Below are positions 20,500-32,448 of a DNA stretch of 64,000 nucleotides, piece by piece (the first letter of the stretch is position 1; each line of letters opens with the position of its first letter). The stretch spans positions 13,050,001 through 13,114,000 of the forward strand of contig NC_134017.1 of NCBI RefSeq assembly GCF_040712315.1, read 5' to 3'. The notes under the pieces were generated by a model. The model was not told the DNA's origin, ran no database searches, and was given only the letters and a program-made list of their open reading frames with translations. The DNA is from Castanea sativa. Taxonomy: Eukaryota; Streptophyta; Magnoliopsida; Fagales; Fagaceae. The position numbers and the translations under genes are program-made.

Positions 20500-21299
20500 T
20501 AAGTTAAAAGTTAAAATTTGATCAAACGTTTTAATGTTTTTGAGGAATAATAATTTTGGATCACAAGTTTGAAAACCTTAATAGCCTAAGGTGTATTTAT
20601 ACGCAATATATGTAGATAAGGTTTTAATTTATGTTACAGGTGTGGAACATGTAGAAGGAGATATGTTTGAGAACGTTCCTGAAGGGCAGGCCATTTTTAT
20701 GAAGGTTAGTTTCATATTTAAAAGGTATTATGTTTTGATTCACATGTTCCCTTGACTTAAACCCAAATACATTACAAACTGATTTGTGTTGCATAGGAAA
20801 TGCTTTTCTTCTTTTTTGATTGTCTCAATTATTCCCCATCCAATTGATTTGGTAATGGCACAAAATATTATAAGAAACTAATTATTTATAAGGTAGAAAT
20901 GATATATATATATACACACACACATAATTTATACTAAATAAATAATATATGGTATAATTTTCCAAGACAAATGATGCCATAATTGGATGACTTTTCAGTG
21001 GATACTTCATGATTGGAGTGACGAAAACTGCTTGAAGCTGTTAAAAAAGTGCTACAAAGCTATCCCAAATGATGGAAAGGTAATTGTTGCGGAGGCAGTT
21101 ATTCCAACTATGCCCAATATTAGCACTTCTATGAAGAGCACCTATCAATTGGATATGTTTATGATGACTCAATACACAGGAGGAAAGGAAAGGACCCAAG
21201 AAGAAATCATGGCCTTGGCAACCATGGCTGGATTTAGTGGCATCAAATTTGAATGTTCTGTCTGTAATTTTTGGGTTATGGAGTTTTTCAAGTAAATGA

Positions 21300-22550
21300 C
21301 TTGCTTGAAATATTTACTATTTAGAGACGCCCCCTTTCTTTCTTTGAACTTTTATGTTGTGTCCTAACAAGGGATTTTGGTGTGAAATTTATTCAAAGCT
21401 GTAATTTGAAATTTTCTAATGTTGATTTCCTTTGTTTGGGTTAATAAGAGAGTTGTTTCAAAGAGTATGTGAAACATTAATCTCCGTATTTTTAAGCATC
21501 AAAATCCCAAGTATAAATTTTAAGGAGAATTGTGTCAGTGTACGAATTCTATCAATAAAACCATTCTCTTTTTTTTTTTTTTTTTGGTAAACTAATAAAA
21601 CCATTCTCATACCATTATCAGGACTCTTTACATGGTTGATGTTACCATTACCACTATTGTTGCCAATATCATCCCATATATCTACTACCTCTTTTTTTTT
21701 TTAACAGTGTTTTCTCAACTAGAAATTAATCACTGTTCGTAACGAGTAGACCTATAACAAAATAAATCATTAGCCCTTTCAAAATACTAGTAACTGGATT
21801 TGAATTAGAGAGTTCCTAATCAACCCCATTGGGTTACCATATATCTACTACCACTGCCATCATAATCATTGTTGTTGTCACTATCGTTATCGTCACTGTC
21901 ACTGTTGCTGTCACTGTCACTAATTGCCAATAATACCTGGACGTACGTTACTTATAATATACCTGGTGACATCTTTATTGCTTTCATGGTAATAGCAGTC
22001 TTTCCTGGTCTACCACGTTAGCTGTCTTCTTTTTTTTGTGTCACCACGTTAGCTGTCTTGGCCTCTACTGTATTGCATTTTGGCTCTACTAACATAATGA
22101 AAGCAAGTCTATTATTTACAAATTTTCTAAAAAAATTCACATGTAATGAAAGCAAGTCTAGTAAAGGCATGAAAACCAATCATTTGGTTAAGAACTTTAT
22201 AATTCAATTAGTTCCTCTTGGTAATTCTAATAGAAACATTTAAAATTTAGACCCTGCTCCCAATTATCAAATTATCAAAAAAAAAATCAGTTGTTTATTT
22301 TTTATTTAAGAACTCATTATAAAAAATAATAAATAAAAAAAGGCGATAGAGGCATAGAGGCTAGAGCTAAGCTTTTAGCTTAGGCAAACAAGACATTCAA
22401 AACATAAGCATGAAACATATGATTTATTGACTTCACAAAAAGAAACATATAAATGATTCAACAAAAATTAAATAATATAATTAATAACATAAAGTAATCA
22501 TAAAACAAGTGCTTTACTGTCATACAAAATATAATAGGTAATTTACATCT
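21300..22550. other. 3' flank of the O-methyltransferase and intergenic DNA
   Basis: It contains the probable poly(A) signal AATAAA (21554-21559), T tracts, and a short GTCACT/GTCACC-like simple stretch near 21880-21915. No gene is supported. Confidence 0.6.
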
Positions 22551-23480
22551 TGATCAAGGTAGTAAGTTTCATACCGTACCGGTCGTTATCGCCGATATTT
22601 TCTGTTACGGTGCCTGAAACGGTACAAAAACATCCTCATTTCGTACCGGTTTAAATACCGGCAGTACCGGGTGCATTTCGGCTGTATCGGCAAAAATATC
22701 AGATTTCGGCCGGAAAATAGATACCAGCCCGAAACAAAAACCCAGATTTATTTGTAGTTTTTTACTCACCTAAGATATTTTCTTAACAAATTTCACAATC
22801 TAATGCATCTCTCTTGTACCTCGATCTCTTTTCTGCTTAGCTTTCCATTTTTCTCCGTGGTCTCTGCCTCTGTGTTCGTCTAATCTTCTTCTTCTTCTTC
22901 ATTTTTTTTATTTCTTAAGTATTTCTTAGAGAGTCTTGCTTTGGGTGCCCACGTGATGATTGACCAAAGGTAAGCAGCTTGTTGAAATTTGAAATGTGAC
23001 AAGACTTAGTGGAGGTAAACATGTGGAGGAGATAAAATTAAGAAAAAATAAAGAAAGATAAATTGTAAAAGTAAAAGAGAATGAGTGGAGGTGAAAAAAA
23101 GTGAGATATTAAAAAAAAATTGTTGGCAGAGGATAGTAGAAAATTGAGATACGTGTATCCAAAAAAATAAATCTTTACAGTATTTTTACAACAATTTCAC
23201 AACAAGTTTTAAGTTTTAAGTTTTAAGTTGTTATGGGTTTTTATTGGTGAGGCAAAAAAGTTATTTTAGTGGTAGGTTCAAATTAAAACCATTAAAAAAT
23301 AGCCACATATGATTTGTTGTAAAAGTGTTGAGAAAATATTGTGAACGTAGCACATTTATAATATATATATTTGAAATATATAAAATAGTGGTAAATCTGA
23401 AATGGTACACCGGTATTGACCGGTACCGAAATATATCGTTCCGCTTGCCAAACCAGTACAAGATTGACTTCCTTGATCTT
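22551..23480. mobile_element. Candidate non-autonomous DNA transposon with ACCGGTA-rich ends
   Basis: The left end (TGATCAAGGTAGTAAGTTTC, then ACCGTACCGGT) is imperfectly complementary to the right end (GTACAAGATTGACTTCCTTG before ATCTTGAT). Both subterminal regions are full of short ACCGGT palindromes. The interior is AT-rich with no ORF. I could not establish a target duplication. A related end occurs at 18062-18170. Confidence 0.5.
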
Positions 23481-23969
23481 GATACATGCTCGTTTAGGAT
23501 TTAATTGAGATTGCGAAGATTCCTCATGATCTCAAGACATTAATGGGCAATTGCAACATTATTTGTTTATATATTATAATTCAATAGGTTGGGAGGAGAA
23601 TTTGAACCTTAAACTATGAAATTTTTGGAAATATTAAGAAGTGCAAATAATATTAATAAATATTTTAATATACAACTTTATTAATTTACCAATTAAGAAT
23701 TTTAAACAAGTAGAAGCTGATAAAAGAAATTCCTTATCAATTAAGTGCACTCCCATGTACACAAATTCACATTGGGTTGAATGTTTTTTACTCTTTTTTT
23801 TTTTTTTTTTTGGTTAGCATATATTAACCCAAATTAAATAATAAAATCTCTCAGGAACTTCATCTTAATCCTCTAGATTTATTTTATTTGCTATCATTTT
23901 CTATTGAAGTTTTACAAAAAAAAAAAAAAAAAAAAAATCTCTGGTCCAGTGAATAAGGTAGTGTTTGAT

Positions 23970-24548
23970 TAGGGGTGGCAATTCGTGTTCACGTGTCGGG
24001 TTCGTGTCGTGTCAAGTCATGAGTATTCGACTACATAGGTCAACACTAACCCGACATGTTTATTAAACGGGTCAAGATTCCTCAACCCTAACACAACCCA
24101 TTTATTAAACGGGTCAGTCATGTCGACCTATTTATCAGATTTTATCAAAATGAAAAATAAAAATTAATGAAAAAACAAAAAAATAAATATTTTTAATATA
24201 AAATTCAGAACTAACGAGTAACTGCATCACAAATAATCATTCAAAATTAAAGCATATCCCAATATCACAAGTAATCAATCACAATATGTCAAAAAAATAA
24301 ATCACAACAACTAATAAGTTTATATACCTAGAGTTTGAAGGGTATATTGGTAAAATATCATTTAATTAAACGGGTCAGACGGGTCAAATGGGTTCTATGT
24401 GTTCAACACTAACCCAACCCATTTATTAAACGGGTTAGTCGTATCAACCCGAATATGACACGAACCCGTTAAGCCTCAACCCATAACCTGCTAATTTCGT
24501 GTCGTGTCGTGTCGGGTTCGCGGGTCGTGTCAAATTTTGCCACCCCTA
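23970..24548. mobile_element. hAT-type MITE with perfect 8-bp target duplication
   Basis: TAGGGGTGGCAA at the left end is matched by TTGCCACCCCTA at the right end. The flanks are TGTTTGAT at 23962-23969 and TGTTTGAT at 24549-24556, an exact 8-bp target duplication, which is the hAT superfamily size. Subterminal GTGTCGTGTCGGGTTCG-like repeats and several internal TTTATTAAACGGGTCA copies complete the structure. There is no transposase. Confidence 0.93.
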
Positions 24549-24556
24549 TGTTTGAT

Positions 24557-25864
24557 ACTCTACTAGCAGATAATACACTATAGTACAATGCTGTCAATGC
24601 CTTCCGACAAAATCTCTCACGTTCTAATTTGTTGTCATTTTTCTCACACTCTCCCTCGTCCCTCGTCCCTCGTCCCTCGTCCCTCGTCCTTCCTCTTCCT
24701 CCTTTTTTTAGGCCCCTCCTTTCATATTGGGTTGTTGCAGTGGTCGTCGTGGCTAGAGTGTAGGTTGTCGGTGTTAATGTTGGTGAGTTTAATTTTGATG
24801 GCAGCAGCTCTGTTTGGTTTTGGGTCTTGGTGGCAGTGCTTTTGATAGCTTCCGTGGCTGGGGTGAGTTCTCAGTGTCGATGGTTGTTACTTAGTTGGTG
24901 TGGATTGTTGGCTTGTTGCTAGGTTGGGGTGGGTTTGAGTTGCAGTGGCAGGTTTGGTTTTGGGTTCAATTACTGTTATGTTGTTGGTGGGGGGTTTAAT
25001 AGATTATTTTAATGAGATGAATTGTAAAATAAATAATGAGATGTATGATATGTATGATATGTTGTTAAAAAAAACTTAAAATAGATATGTAAAATTATAT
25101 AAAGTGGCTTTTGGTGAAATAAATATAACATTATTTTAAACATATATAAATATTTCAAAGTAAAAATAATAGAGGTAATTCTTCTTCTTTTTAATTAAAT
25201 AGTTTTATACAAAAGAAATTAAGAAATTCTTTTAATGAAAAGCAATATACCCATAAAAAATTTCCAAAAATTATTTTAAAAAATTCAACCAAATTCTACC
25301 ATTTCTATACCAATTTTCTACAATTCCCACAATGAGAACATCTATAATAAAAAATAAAAAATAAAAATCAATTTCCCAAAAAAAAAATCAAATAAAATTA
25401 AAAAATTTCCAAATCCAACTAAATTGGCGACACGAATCTATCAGTACCCCAAAACATCAAAGATAAACACCAAACCACCACATTCAACCATAGACTAGCC
25501 CTTACAAGGCCTACACAACAACCCAATACCACACATATCCGAAACCATCACCATCAAGTCGTCATAAACCCGACCTTCAAACCATATAATTGGGTTTTGG
25601 CAACGACAAAACCAACCATCACTACCAATGACAAAATCTAAACACCCAAACCATCAAATCCCGCCATGAGCACAGTTAATCAATCACCGCAATCAATCTA
25701 AAACCCCAGACCACCATCAAGACTCAAAAACCAATCAATTATGTGAGCTTCAAATAGGGCTGACTCAAAAAAATTTGGGGCCCATATAAGACAATAATTT
25801 TAACTGAGATTTTTAAATTTCTAAATTCAAATTAAAGAATTTTTATTTAACTTTCTATAAAACG
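24557..25864. other. Intergenic DNA between the hAT MITE and element B
   Basis: Holds a TCGTCCC heptamer repeat (24652-24690), a G/T-rich part (24740-24990), A/T-rich DNA, and an A/C-rich part (25430-25740). Short ORFs lack any recognisable domain. Element B starts at 25865. Confidence 0.6.
24652..24690. repeat. (TCGTCCC)n heptamer repeat
   Basis: About five and a half units of TCGTCCC in a row. Confidence 0.95.
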
Positions 25865-26330
25865 TGATGGGACTGACGAAGTTGAATACAAACAATCCCA
25901 CCTCCATAGACGAACCTGACTAATCGTCCGCGGCACTGACGGGAACATTAAGGCCATTCAATGCTGCCAATAATGTCCCGAACCATTACAGGACCAGCTG
26001 GGCGAACCCGTGGGAGCGCATTAAAACCCATTACTCCGCCAAAGACGTTACCAGGTGAGACATTAATGCCCCAACGGCTACAATCCGCAAAGATATATAA
26101 AGCCCTCACAACACCAATACGAGGTACACACAACATCGCAACCTATACTAGGTTGTTCTTGATATTTTGATTACGACCTTCTTTCACACTGACTTTGGCA
26201 TCGGAGGCGTTGTGGCAAGCACCACACCGATGACCATTCGAATAAGTTCTTGAATCCATAGGTTCGTCAGAGTACTACCAGGAACCATCTGGACGGATCT
26301 CAGAGAAACCGACGAGATTCTACTTCATCA
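25865..26330 (+). repeat. 5' LTR of element B
   Basis: Starts TGATG and ends CATCA. A TATA box (TATATAAA) is at 26094-26101. By eye it differs from the second LTR at about 30 of 466 positions with no indels, all but one of them transitions. Confidence 0.93.
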
Positions 26331-26333
26331 GTT

Positions 26334-26351
26334 TGGCGCCGTCTGTGGGGA
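26334..26351 (+). promoter_or_regulatory. Primer binding site of element B
   Basis: TGGCGCCGTCTGTGGGGA starts three bases after the LTR. TGGCGCC-type sites are common among Tat and related plant gypsy elements. An identical site follows the second LTR at about 35589. Confidence 0.85.
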
Positions 26352-26394
26352 CAATTTTCTCATACAATGAAAACGCGGTTCCTACCAGCTCCAG

Positions 26395-29300
26395 ATGGAA
26401 TCCAACCAGGACTCAGCGGCCTTGGCACAGCAAGTTCGAAATCTCGCGGCCATCGTCGAAGAACTCACCAGACAGAATCAGGAGATGAGACAAAGGTTGC
26501 AGCAGGAGGGGAACCGGTCAAGAGCTGTCCAAGAGGACGAGGGGGACAGCCACGGAAGGAGTGACCGACGGAGAACCGTTACTTCAGAAGAAAAACATTC
26601 CGACATCCTCCAAGAAATGAGAAATGAGATGGAAGAATTAAGAAATGCCATTAAAGAAAAGACGGATCGAAGCCTAGATAGAATGGTCAGAGCGACAGAC
26701 TCCCCTTTTACCATGGCGGTCTTAGAACGACCAGTACCAGCAAAATTTCGGCTGCCTCAGCTCGAGCCTTTTGATGGGCTCAAGGATCCCCAAGATCACC
26801 TTAATACCTTCAAGACGACCCTAGGCCTTCAATAGCCCCCTGATGAGATCATGTGTCGTTCCTTCCCTACTACGTTGAAGGGAGCTGGAAGAGAGTGGTT
26901 CACGAGATTTCCCACTTCGTCCATCAACAACTTCGAGCAGTTAAGTAGTGCCTTCCTGCGCCATTTTGCTGGGGGGCAACGCCCCAAGAGACCTACGGAT
27001 CACCTGCTCACTATTAAGCAAGGAGAGAGGGAGACCCTACGGTCATACGTAAAACGCTTCACTCGAGAGACCCTAGAGGTGGACGACGCGGACGACAAGG
27101 TCCAGCTGACAACATTTAACGCAGGGCTTAAGTCTAGAGAGTTCGTCGTCTCACTGGCAAAAAATCCGCCCCAAACAATGGCGAAAATGCTACTAAAAGC
27201 CCAAAAGTACATGAATGCTGAGGACGCGCTAGCGGCCATCGTAGACAAGGAAAGGCCGAAGAAGGAAGGAAGGAAGGAAGACGAACGCAGGGGACAAAAG
27301 AGGGAGCGCCTAAGTCGCCGAGGAGGTGACATTGACAAACAAAAGGATGAGAAAGCTCCACAACCGGTAAAATTCACATCTCTAATTATGCATGTTGACA
27401 AGATTTTGACGCAGATCCAGGATCAACACCACCTAAAATGGCCGAGACCCTTACATTCGTCACCAAACATGTGCGACAAAAACAAATACTGTCGGTTCCA
27501 CAAGGATCGCGGTCATTACACGGAGGATTGCCGAGACCTGAAAGGGCAGATAGAAGAGTTGATACAAAAAGGAAAGCTTTAGAAGTATGTGAAAAAGGGA
27601 GAACCCAGCAGGTTCAGGGAGGTCGACAAGAGCCAACGCAAATCCTCGTCCAAGAATGAGATTCGTCCGTCCTAACCACAACAAGACGTGATCGGGGAAA
27701 TAAGCACAATCGCAGGGGGGCCATTCAATGGGGGGTCATACAAGTCACTCAAGAAAGCATGCCAGAGGCAAGTAAACAGTGTCCATACGGAACCCCTGCT
27801 GAAGCAGAGACGGACGAGCCAGGACATATTCTTTAGCAAAGAGGATGCTCGGGGAGTAAGGCAGCCCCATAACGACCCCTTGGTTATAACACTCACAATC
27901 GAAGGATTTAACACTAAAAGGATCCTCGTTGACAACGGCAGTTCCACAGAGATCATGTACTTACCGGCCTTCCAACAATTGAAACTAAATCCTGATAGGC
28001 TGCGCTCATTTGATTCCCCCCTCGTCAGCTTCAGCGAAGACAAAGTATATCCCAAGGGCATCGTAATGCTAAAAGTCACAATAGGCACCTACCCGAAGCA
28101 GCAGACCCGTCAGCTAGATTTCCTGGTGGTAGATTGCTCCTTCTCATATAATGTGATCATTGGGAGACCCACGCTTAACAAGTGGAGAGCAGCCACGTCC
28201 ACCTACTGCCTAAAGATAAAATTCTCAACCGAAAACGGAGTTAGCGAAGTAAAAGGAGACCAAGTTTTGGCCAGAGAATGCTACCACGCCGTGCTAGCTA
28301 GAGGGGAAAACCACACGTGGACGATCGAGGGGGAAAAAGAAGACAACATGGAAGCCTTGGAAACAGTAGAACTCGTCGAGGGGGAAGCTTCAAAGGTAAC
28401 GAGGATAGGAACAACCTTAAGCCTCGAAATGAGAAATAAACTCGTCCACTTCCTTAAGGGAAACTTAGACATATTTGCATGGAGTCACGAGGATATGCCC
28501 GGTATACCACGCCAAATAATCCAGCACGAGTTAAGGACAGACCCCGAGAAAAAGCCCGTCCAACAGCGACGACGGGTCTTTGCCCCCGAACGGAACTGAG
28601 CAATCACAGAAGAAGTTAACAAGTTGTTGCAGGCAGACTTCATCCGAGAGGTTTACTATCCCGAGTGGCTGGCCAACATCGTGCTGGTAAAAAATGCAAA
28701 TGGAAAGTGGAGAATGTGCGTGGACTTTACGGACCTGAACAAGGCCTGCCCGAAGGATAGTTTTCCCCTGTCAAGGATAGATCAATTGGTAGATTCTACG
28801 GCTGGACATAAGTTACTAACATTCATGAATGCATTTTCAGGGTACAACCAAATAAAAATGGCTGAGGAAGATCAGGAAAAAACTGCTTTCATCACAAGTC
28901 AAGGACTCTACAATTATAAGGTGATGCCCTTCGGACTGAAGAACGCAAGAGCAATATACCAAAGACTGGTAAATAAGATGTTCAGCAAACAGATTGGTAG
29001 AAATATGGAGGTATATGTGGACGATATGCTCGTCAAGAGCAAAGAAGAACTGACTCACCTGGACGACCTGGGAGAGACATTTGATACCCTCTGGAAATAC
29101 CAGATGAAGTTGAATCCTAGTAAGTGTGTGTTCGGGGTGGCTTCAGGAAAGTTCTTAGGATTCATGGTATCCTAAAGGGGAATAGAAGCAAATTCGGAGA
29201 AGGTGCAAGCAATACTCAGCATGGCGTCACCCAAGACTGTCAAAGAAGTCCAAAAGCTCACGGGGAGGATAGCTGCACTCAATAGGTTCGTCTCTAAAGC

Positions 29301-31557
29301 AACGAACAAATGTCTCCCCTTTTTCAAAACATTGAAGCAAGCTTTCTCCTGGACTGACGAATGTGAGGCAGCCTTTCAAGAGCTCAAGCGTTACCTCGGT
29401 AGCCCGCCCATCTTGAGTCCTTCAAAAGTGGGGGAAAACCTTTATTTATACCTGACAACATCAGCCACAGCCGTCAGTGAGGCCTTAGTTCGAGAGGAAG
29501 ATAAGAAGTAGCTTCCAGTTTACTATGTCAGTCAAGCCTTCCAGGGAGCAGAGGCCAGGTATCCTAGGATTGAGAAGATCGTTTTCGCCCTAATAGTGGC
29601 TTCACGAAAGCTACGACCGTACTTCAAAGCACACCCTATCCTTGTAATGACGGACCAATCTATCAAAAAATCCATGAACAAACCTGAAGCAGCTAGGAGA
29701 ATGGTCCAGTGGGCAATCGAACTCAGCCAGTTCGACATCAAATACCATCCCAGAACGGCCATCAAGGCGCAAGCTCTAGCAGACTTCATTGCCGAGTTCA
29801 CCCTTCTAGAAGATGACGACGGCAAAGACGAGGTGGAACAATGGACGATTCAGACTGACGGATCGTCTGCCCAAAAGAGGGGAGAAGTAGGGGTCATTAT
29901 AAACACCCCCAATGGGGAAAAACTCCAATATGGAGTCCAATTAAAATTCCCGGCAACCAACAATGAAGCCGAGTACGAAGGGATACTGACGGGACTAAGA
30001 CTCAGGAAAGCCCTTGGGATTAAAAACCTGCTTATTTAGAGTGACTCGAAGCTGGTAATAGGGTAGATCAGGGAAGAGTATGAGGCGAAAGAAGAGAGAA
30101 TGCAGAAGTACCTCAAGCTGATTAAACATTTAGCCCGTGGGTTCAATAAGTTGGATTTCGTCTAGATCCCGAGAAACTAAAATGCGGCGGCAGATGGGGT
30201 CGCTAAAATGGCCTCATCTAAAGAAGAACCAACGAAGAGTGAAATTCTCATGGAGATTCAAAAATACCCTAGCATCGAAGAAGCCCCAGTATTCTCCATC
30301 CAGAGCATAGGTGGTTGGATGGCACCAATTGTCTCATACCTTCAAGACGGGCATCTCCCTTGTGACTCAATGAAAGCCAAGAAGATTAAAGCAAGAGCGG
30401 CCAGATTTACAATTTTGAATAATACCTTATACAAAAGAGGGTTCTCCCTGCCTTATCTGAAGTGTATCGACAAGGAAGAATCCAAGTACGTCCTTCACGA
30501 AATCTACGAAGGGATTTGCGGAGACTACGCCGGGCCTATATCCCTGGTAAGCAAAGTGGTTAGAGCAGGATATTTCTGACCGACTATGCAGGCAGACGCT
30601 ATGGAGCTCGTCAAGAGGTGCGATAAGTGCCAAAGGTTCGAGAACGTCTAGAGGCTGCCAGTAAAAAAGATGACAATGATTACCTCCCCATGGCCATTCA
30701 CACAATGGGGGATTGATATCGTCAGCCCATTACCCCAAGGAAGAGGATAGGTAAGGTTCTTGCCCGTCGTTATCGACTATTTCACTAAATGGGTCGAAGC
30801 AGAAGCAATAGCAACGATCATAAAGGCGAGAATCCATAGCTTCGTGTGGAGAAATATAATTTGCAGGTTTGGGATTCCGAGAACAATTATTTCGAATAAT
30901 GGTCGACAGTTTGACAGATAGGGATTTAGAGACTTTTGCTCAGGACTAGGTATTAGGAACAAGTTCTCATCACCGGGACACCCACAGTCAAACGGGCAAA
31001 CGGAAGTAACTAATCGAACACTGCTCAGAATCATCAAAGCCCGGCTAGACGAGGCTAAGGGCGCATGGCCGGAAGAATTGCCCAATGTCTTATGGGCCTA
31101 CAGAACAACAGCAAGAACCCCAACGGGAGAGACGCCTTTCAGGCTCACTTATGGCACTGAGGCGGTAATCCCAGTCGAGGTGGGTATGGCCAGCACCAGG
31201 CGAGAGGTATTCCGCGAGGAGAACAATGACGAACAACTTCGAATCAATTTGGATTGCTTAGATGAGGTAAGAGACAAGGCCTCGAACATAACGATGAAGT
31301 ACCAACAGAAGATGACTGAATACTATAACAAAAGGGTCAAGCTCAGAAGACTAGGAATTGGCAACCTCGTCCTACGCAAGGTGACTACTGTAACTAAAAA
31401 CTTCGCCCACGGGAAGCTTGGTCCCACATGGGAAGGACCTTACAGAGTCGTGCACTACTCTCGGCAAGGCAGCTATCATTTGGAGACCTTAGACGGGCAA
31501 AAGCTCCCGCGACCCTGGAACATTGAACACTTGAAGAAGTACCACCAACAGATGTAA
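26395..31557 (+). pseudogene. gag-pol: Gag-pol polyprotein of element B, 14 nonsense codons, one unbroken frame
   Basis: One frame runs for 5,163 bases from ATG 26395 to TAA 31555-31557. Gag comes first, with a C-x2-H-x4-H-x4-C knuckle near 27490. Protease follows ([11 protein letters not shown] near 27927; IGRPTLNKW near 28160), then RT with YVDD near 29014, both RNase H domains (second at about 29845-30200), and integrase (30500-31100, GIDIVSP near 30712). In-frame stops are at 26833, 27580, 27673, 28597, 29173, 29509, 30037, 30064, 30163, 30178, 30577, 30649, 30748 and 30919. Each is one C-to-T or G-to-A change from CAG, CAA, TGG or CGA. The second integrase Asp reads Asn (ISNNGRQF near 30888), again a G-to-A change. 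No frameshift is present. Confidence 0.92.
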
Positions 31558-31649
31558 CCCAAGAATGTACCCATTCCTCAAAATTAATGAAATAATGGTT
31601 CAAATAGTATGTTCATACAGGTACCGTCAGTAGAAAATCCTGGAGACTC

Positions 31650-32215
31650 ACTACGGCATAGACGGATGTACATTACTGACGGATGACAAAAAAAAAAAAC
31701 GCCTAAGTAATAAGATTCCGCATAGACGGATGTACATTATTGACGAAGGCAAAAAAAAAAAAAAAAAAAAACGCCTAAGTAATAAGATTCCGCATAGACG
31801 GATGTACATTACTGACGAAGGCAAAAACAAAAAAAAAATGCCTAAGTAATAAGATTCCGCATAGACGAATGTACATTACTGACGAAGGCAAAAAGCAAAA
31901 AAAAAAAAAACGCCTAAGTAATAAGATTCCGCATAGACAGATGTACATTACTGACGAAGGCAAAAAAAAAAAAAAAAAAAGCCTAAGTAATAAGATTTCG
32001 CGTAGACGGATGTACATTACTGACGAAGGCAAAAAAAAAAAAGAAGCCTAAGTAATAAGATTCCGCATAGACGGATGTACATTACTGACGGATGACAAAA
32101 AAAAAACGCCTAAGTAATAAGATTCCGTACATTACCGACAAAGGCAAAAAGAAAAAAAAAAAAAAACACCCAAGTAATAAGACCCCGCATGGACGAATGT
32201 ACATTACTGACGGGT
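31650..32215. repeat. Tandem array of about 62-75 bp units with A tracts, element B spacer
   Basis: Eight to nine units carry CCTAAGTAATAAGATTCCGC, then ATAGACGGATGTACATTACT and GACGAAGGC, followed by 8-19 A. Unit length varies almost only through the A tract. The array lies between the pol stop and the antisense gene, the same relative place as the 57-bp array of element A. Confidence 0.93.
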
Positions 32216-32448
32216 ACGAAGAAATTGACACACAGAAGAACAACATGTGTAAGTAAATACAATATTATAAAAGCCTAGAAACCAAAGGCAACCATCATTG
32301 TTTTTACATTTAGAAACCCATAAACACTAGGCCAAATATATGCTTAACAAAAATTTTTAAAGATGTTTTGGAATGAGGCACCATAAAAAAAAAATTTTTA
32401 AAAAAAAAAAAAAAGAAGAATTTTCTTTTTTCCTGAATAGGTGATGGG

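Larger units (their letters stand above)
18373..21295 (+). pseudogene. COMT-like: Caffeic acid-type O-methyltransferase, four exons, probably non-functional
   Basis: Exons are 18373-18725, 20059-20369, 20640-20704 and 20999-21295 (stop TAA). They encode a plant class II, SAM-dependent O-methyltransferase of the COMT type, which methylates phenolic precursors of lignin and related compounds in the cytosol. Visible landmarks are the N-terminal dimerisation region, the SAM-binding DVGGGLG (exon 2), GINFDLPHV, and the catalytic His in HDWSDENC (exon 4). Two lesions stand out. The upstream ATG at 18297 is out of frame and stops after 12 codons, leaving only an internal ATG that lacks about 25 residues. 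Exon 1 ends AGCTG|TTTCG, so its GT donor is displaced by one base and normal splicing would break the frame. Introns 2 and 3 keep GT..AG. A poly(A) signal is at 21554-21559. Confidence 0.85.

Noticed and set aside
27000..28088. Minus-strand ORFs across element B gag and protease
   Set aside because: They are opposite a recognisable gag-pol frame, are Ser/Leu/Phe-rich and have no domain.
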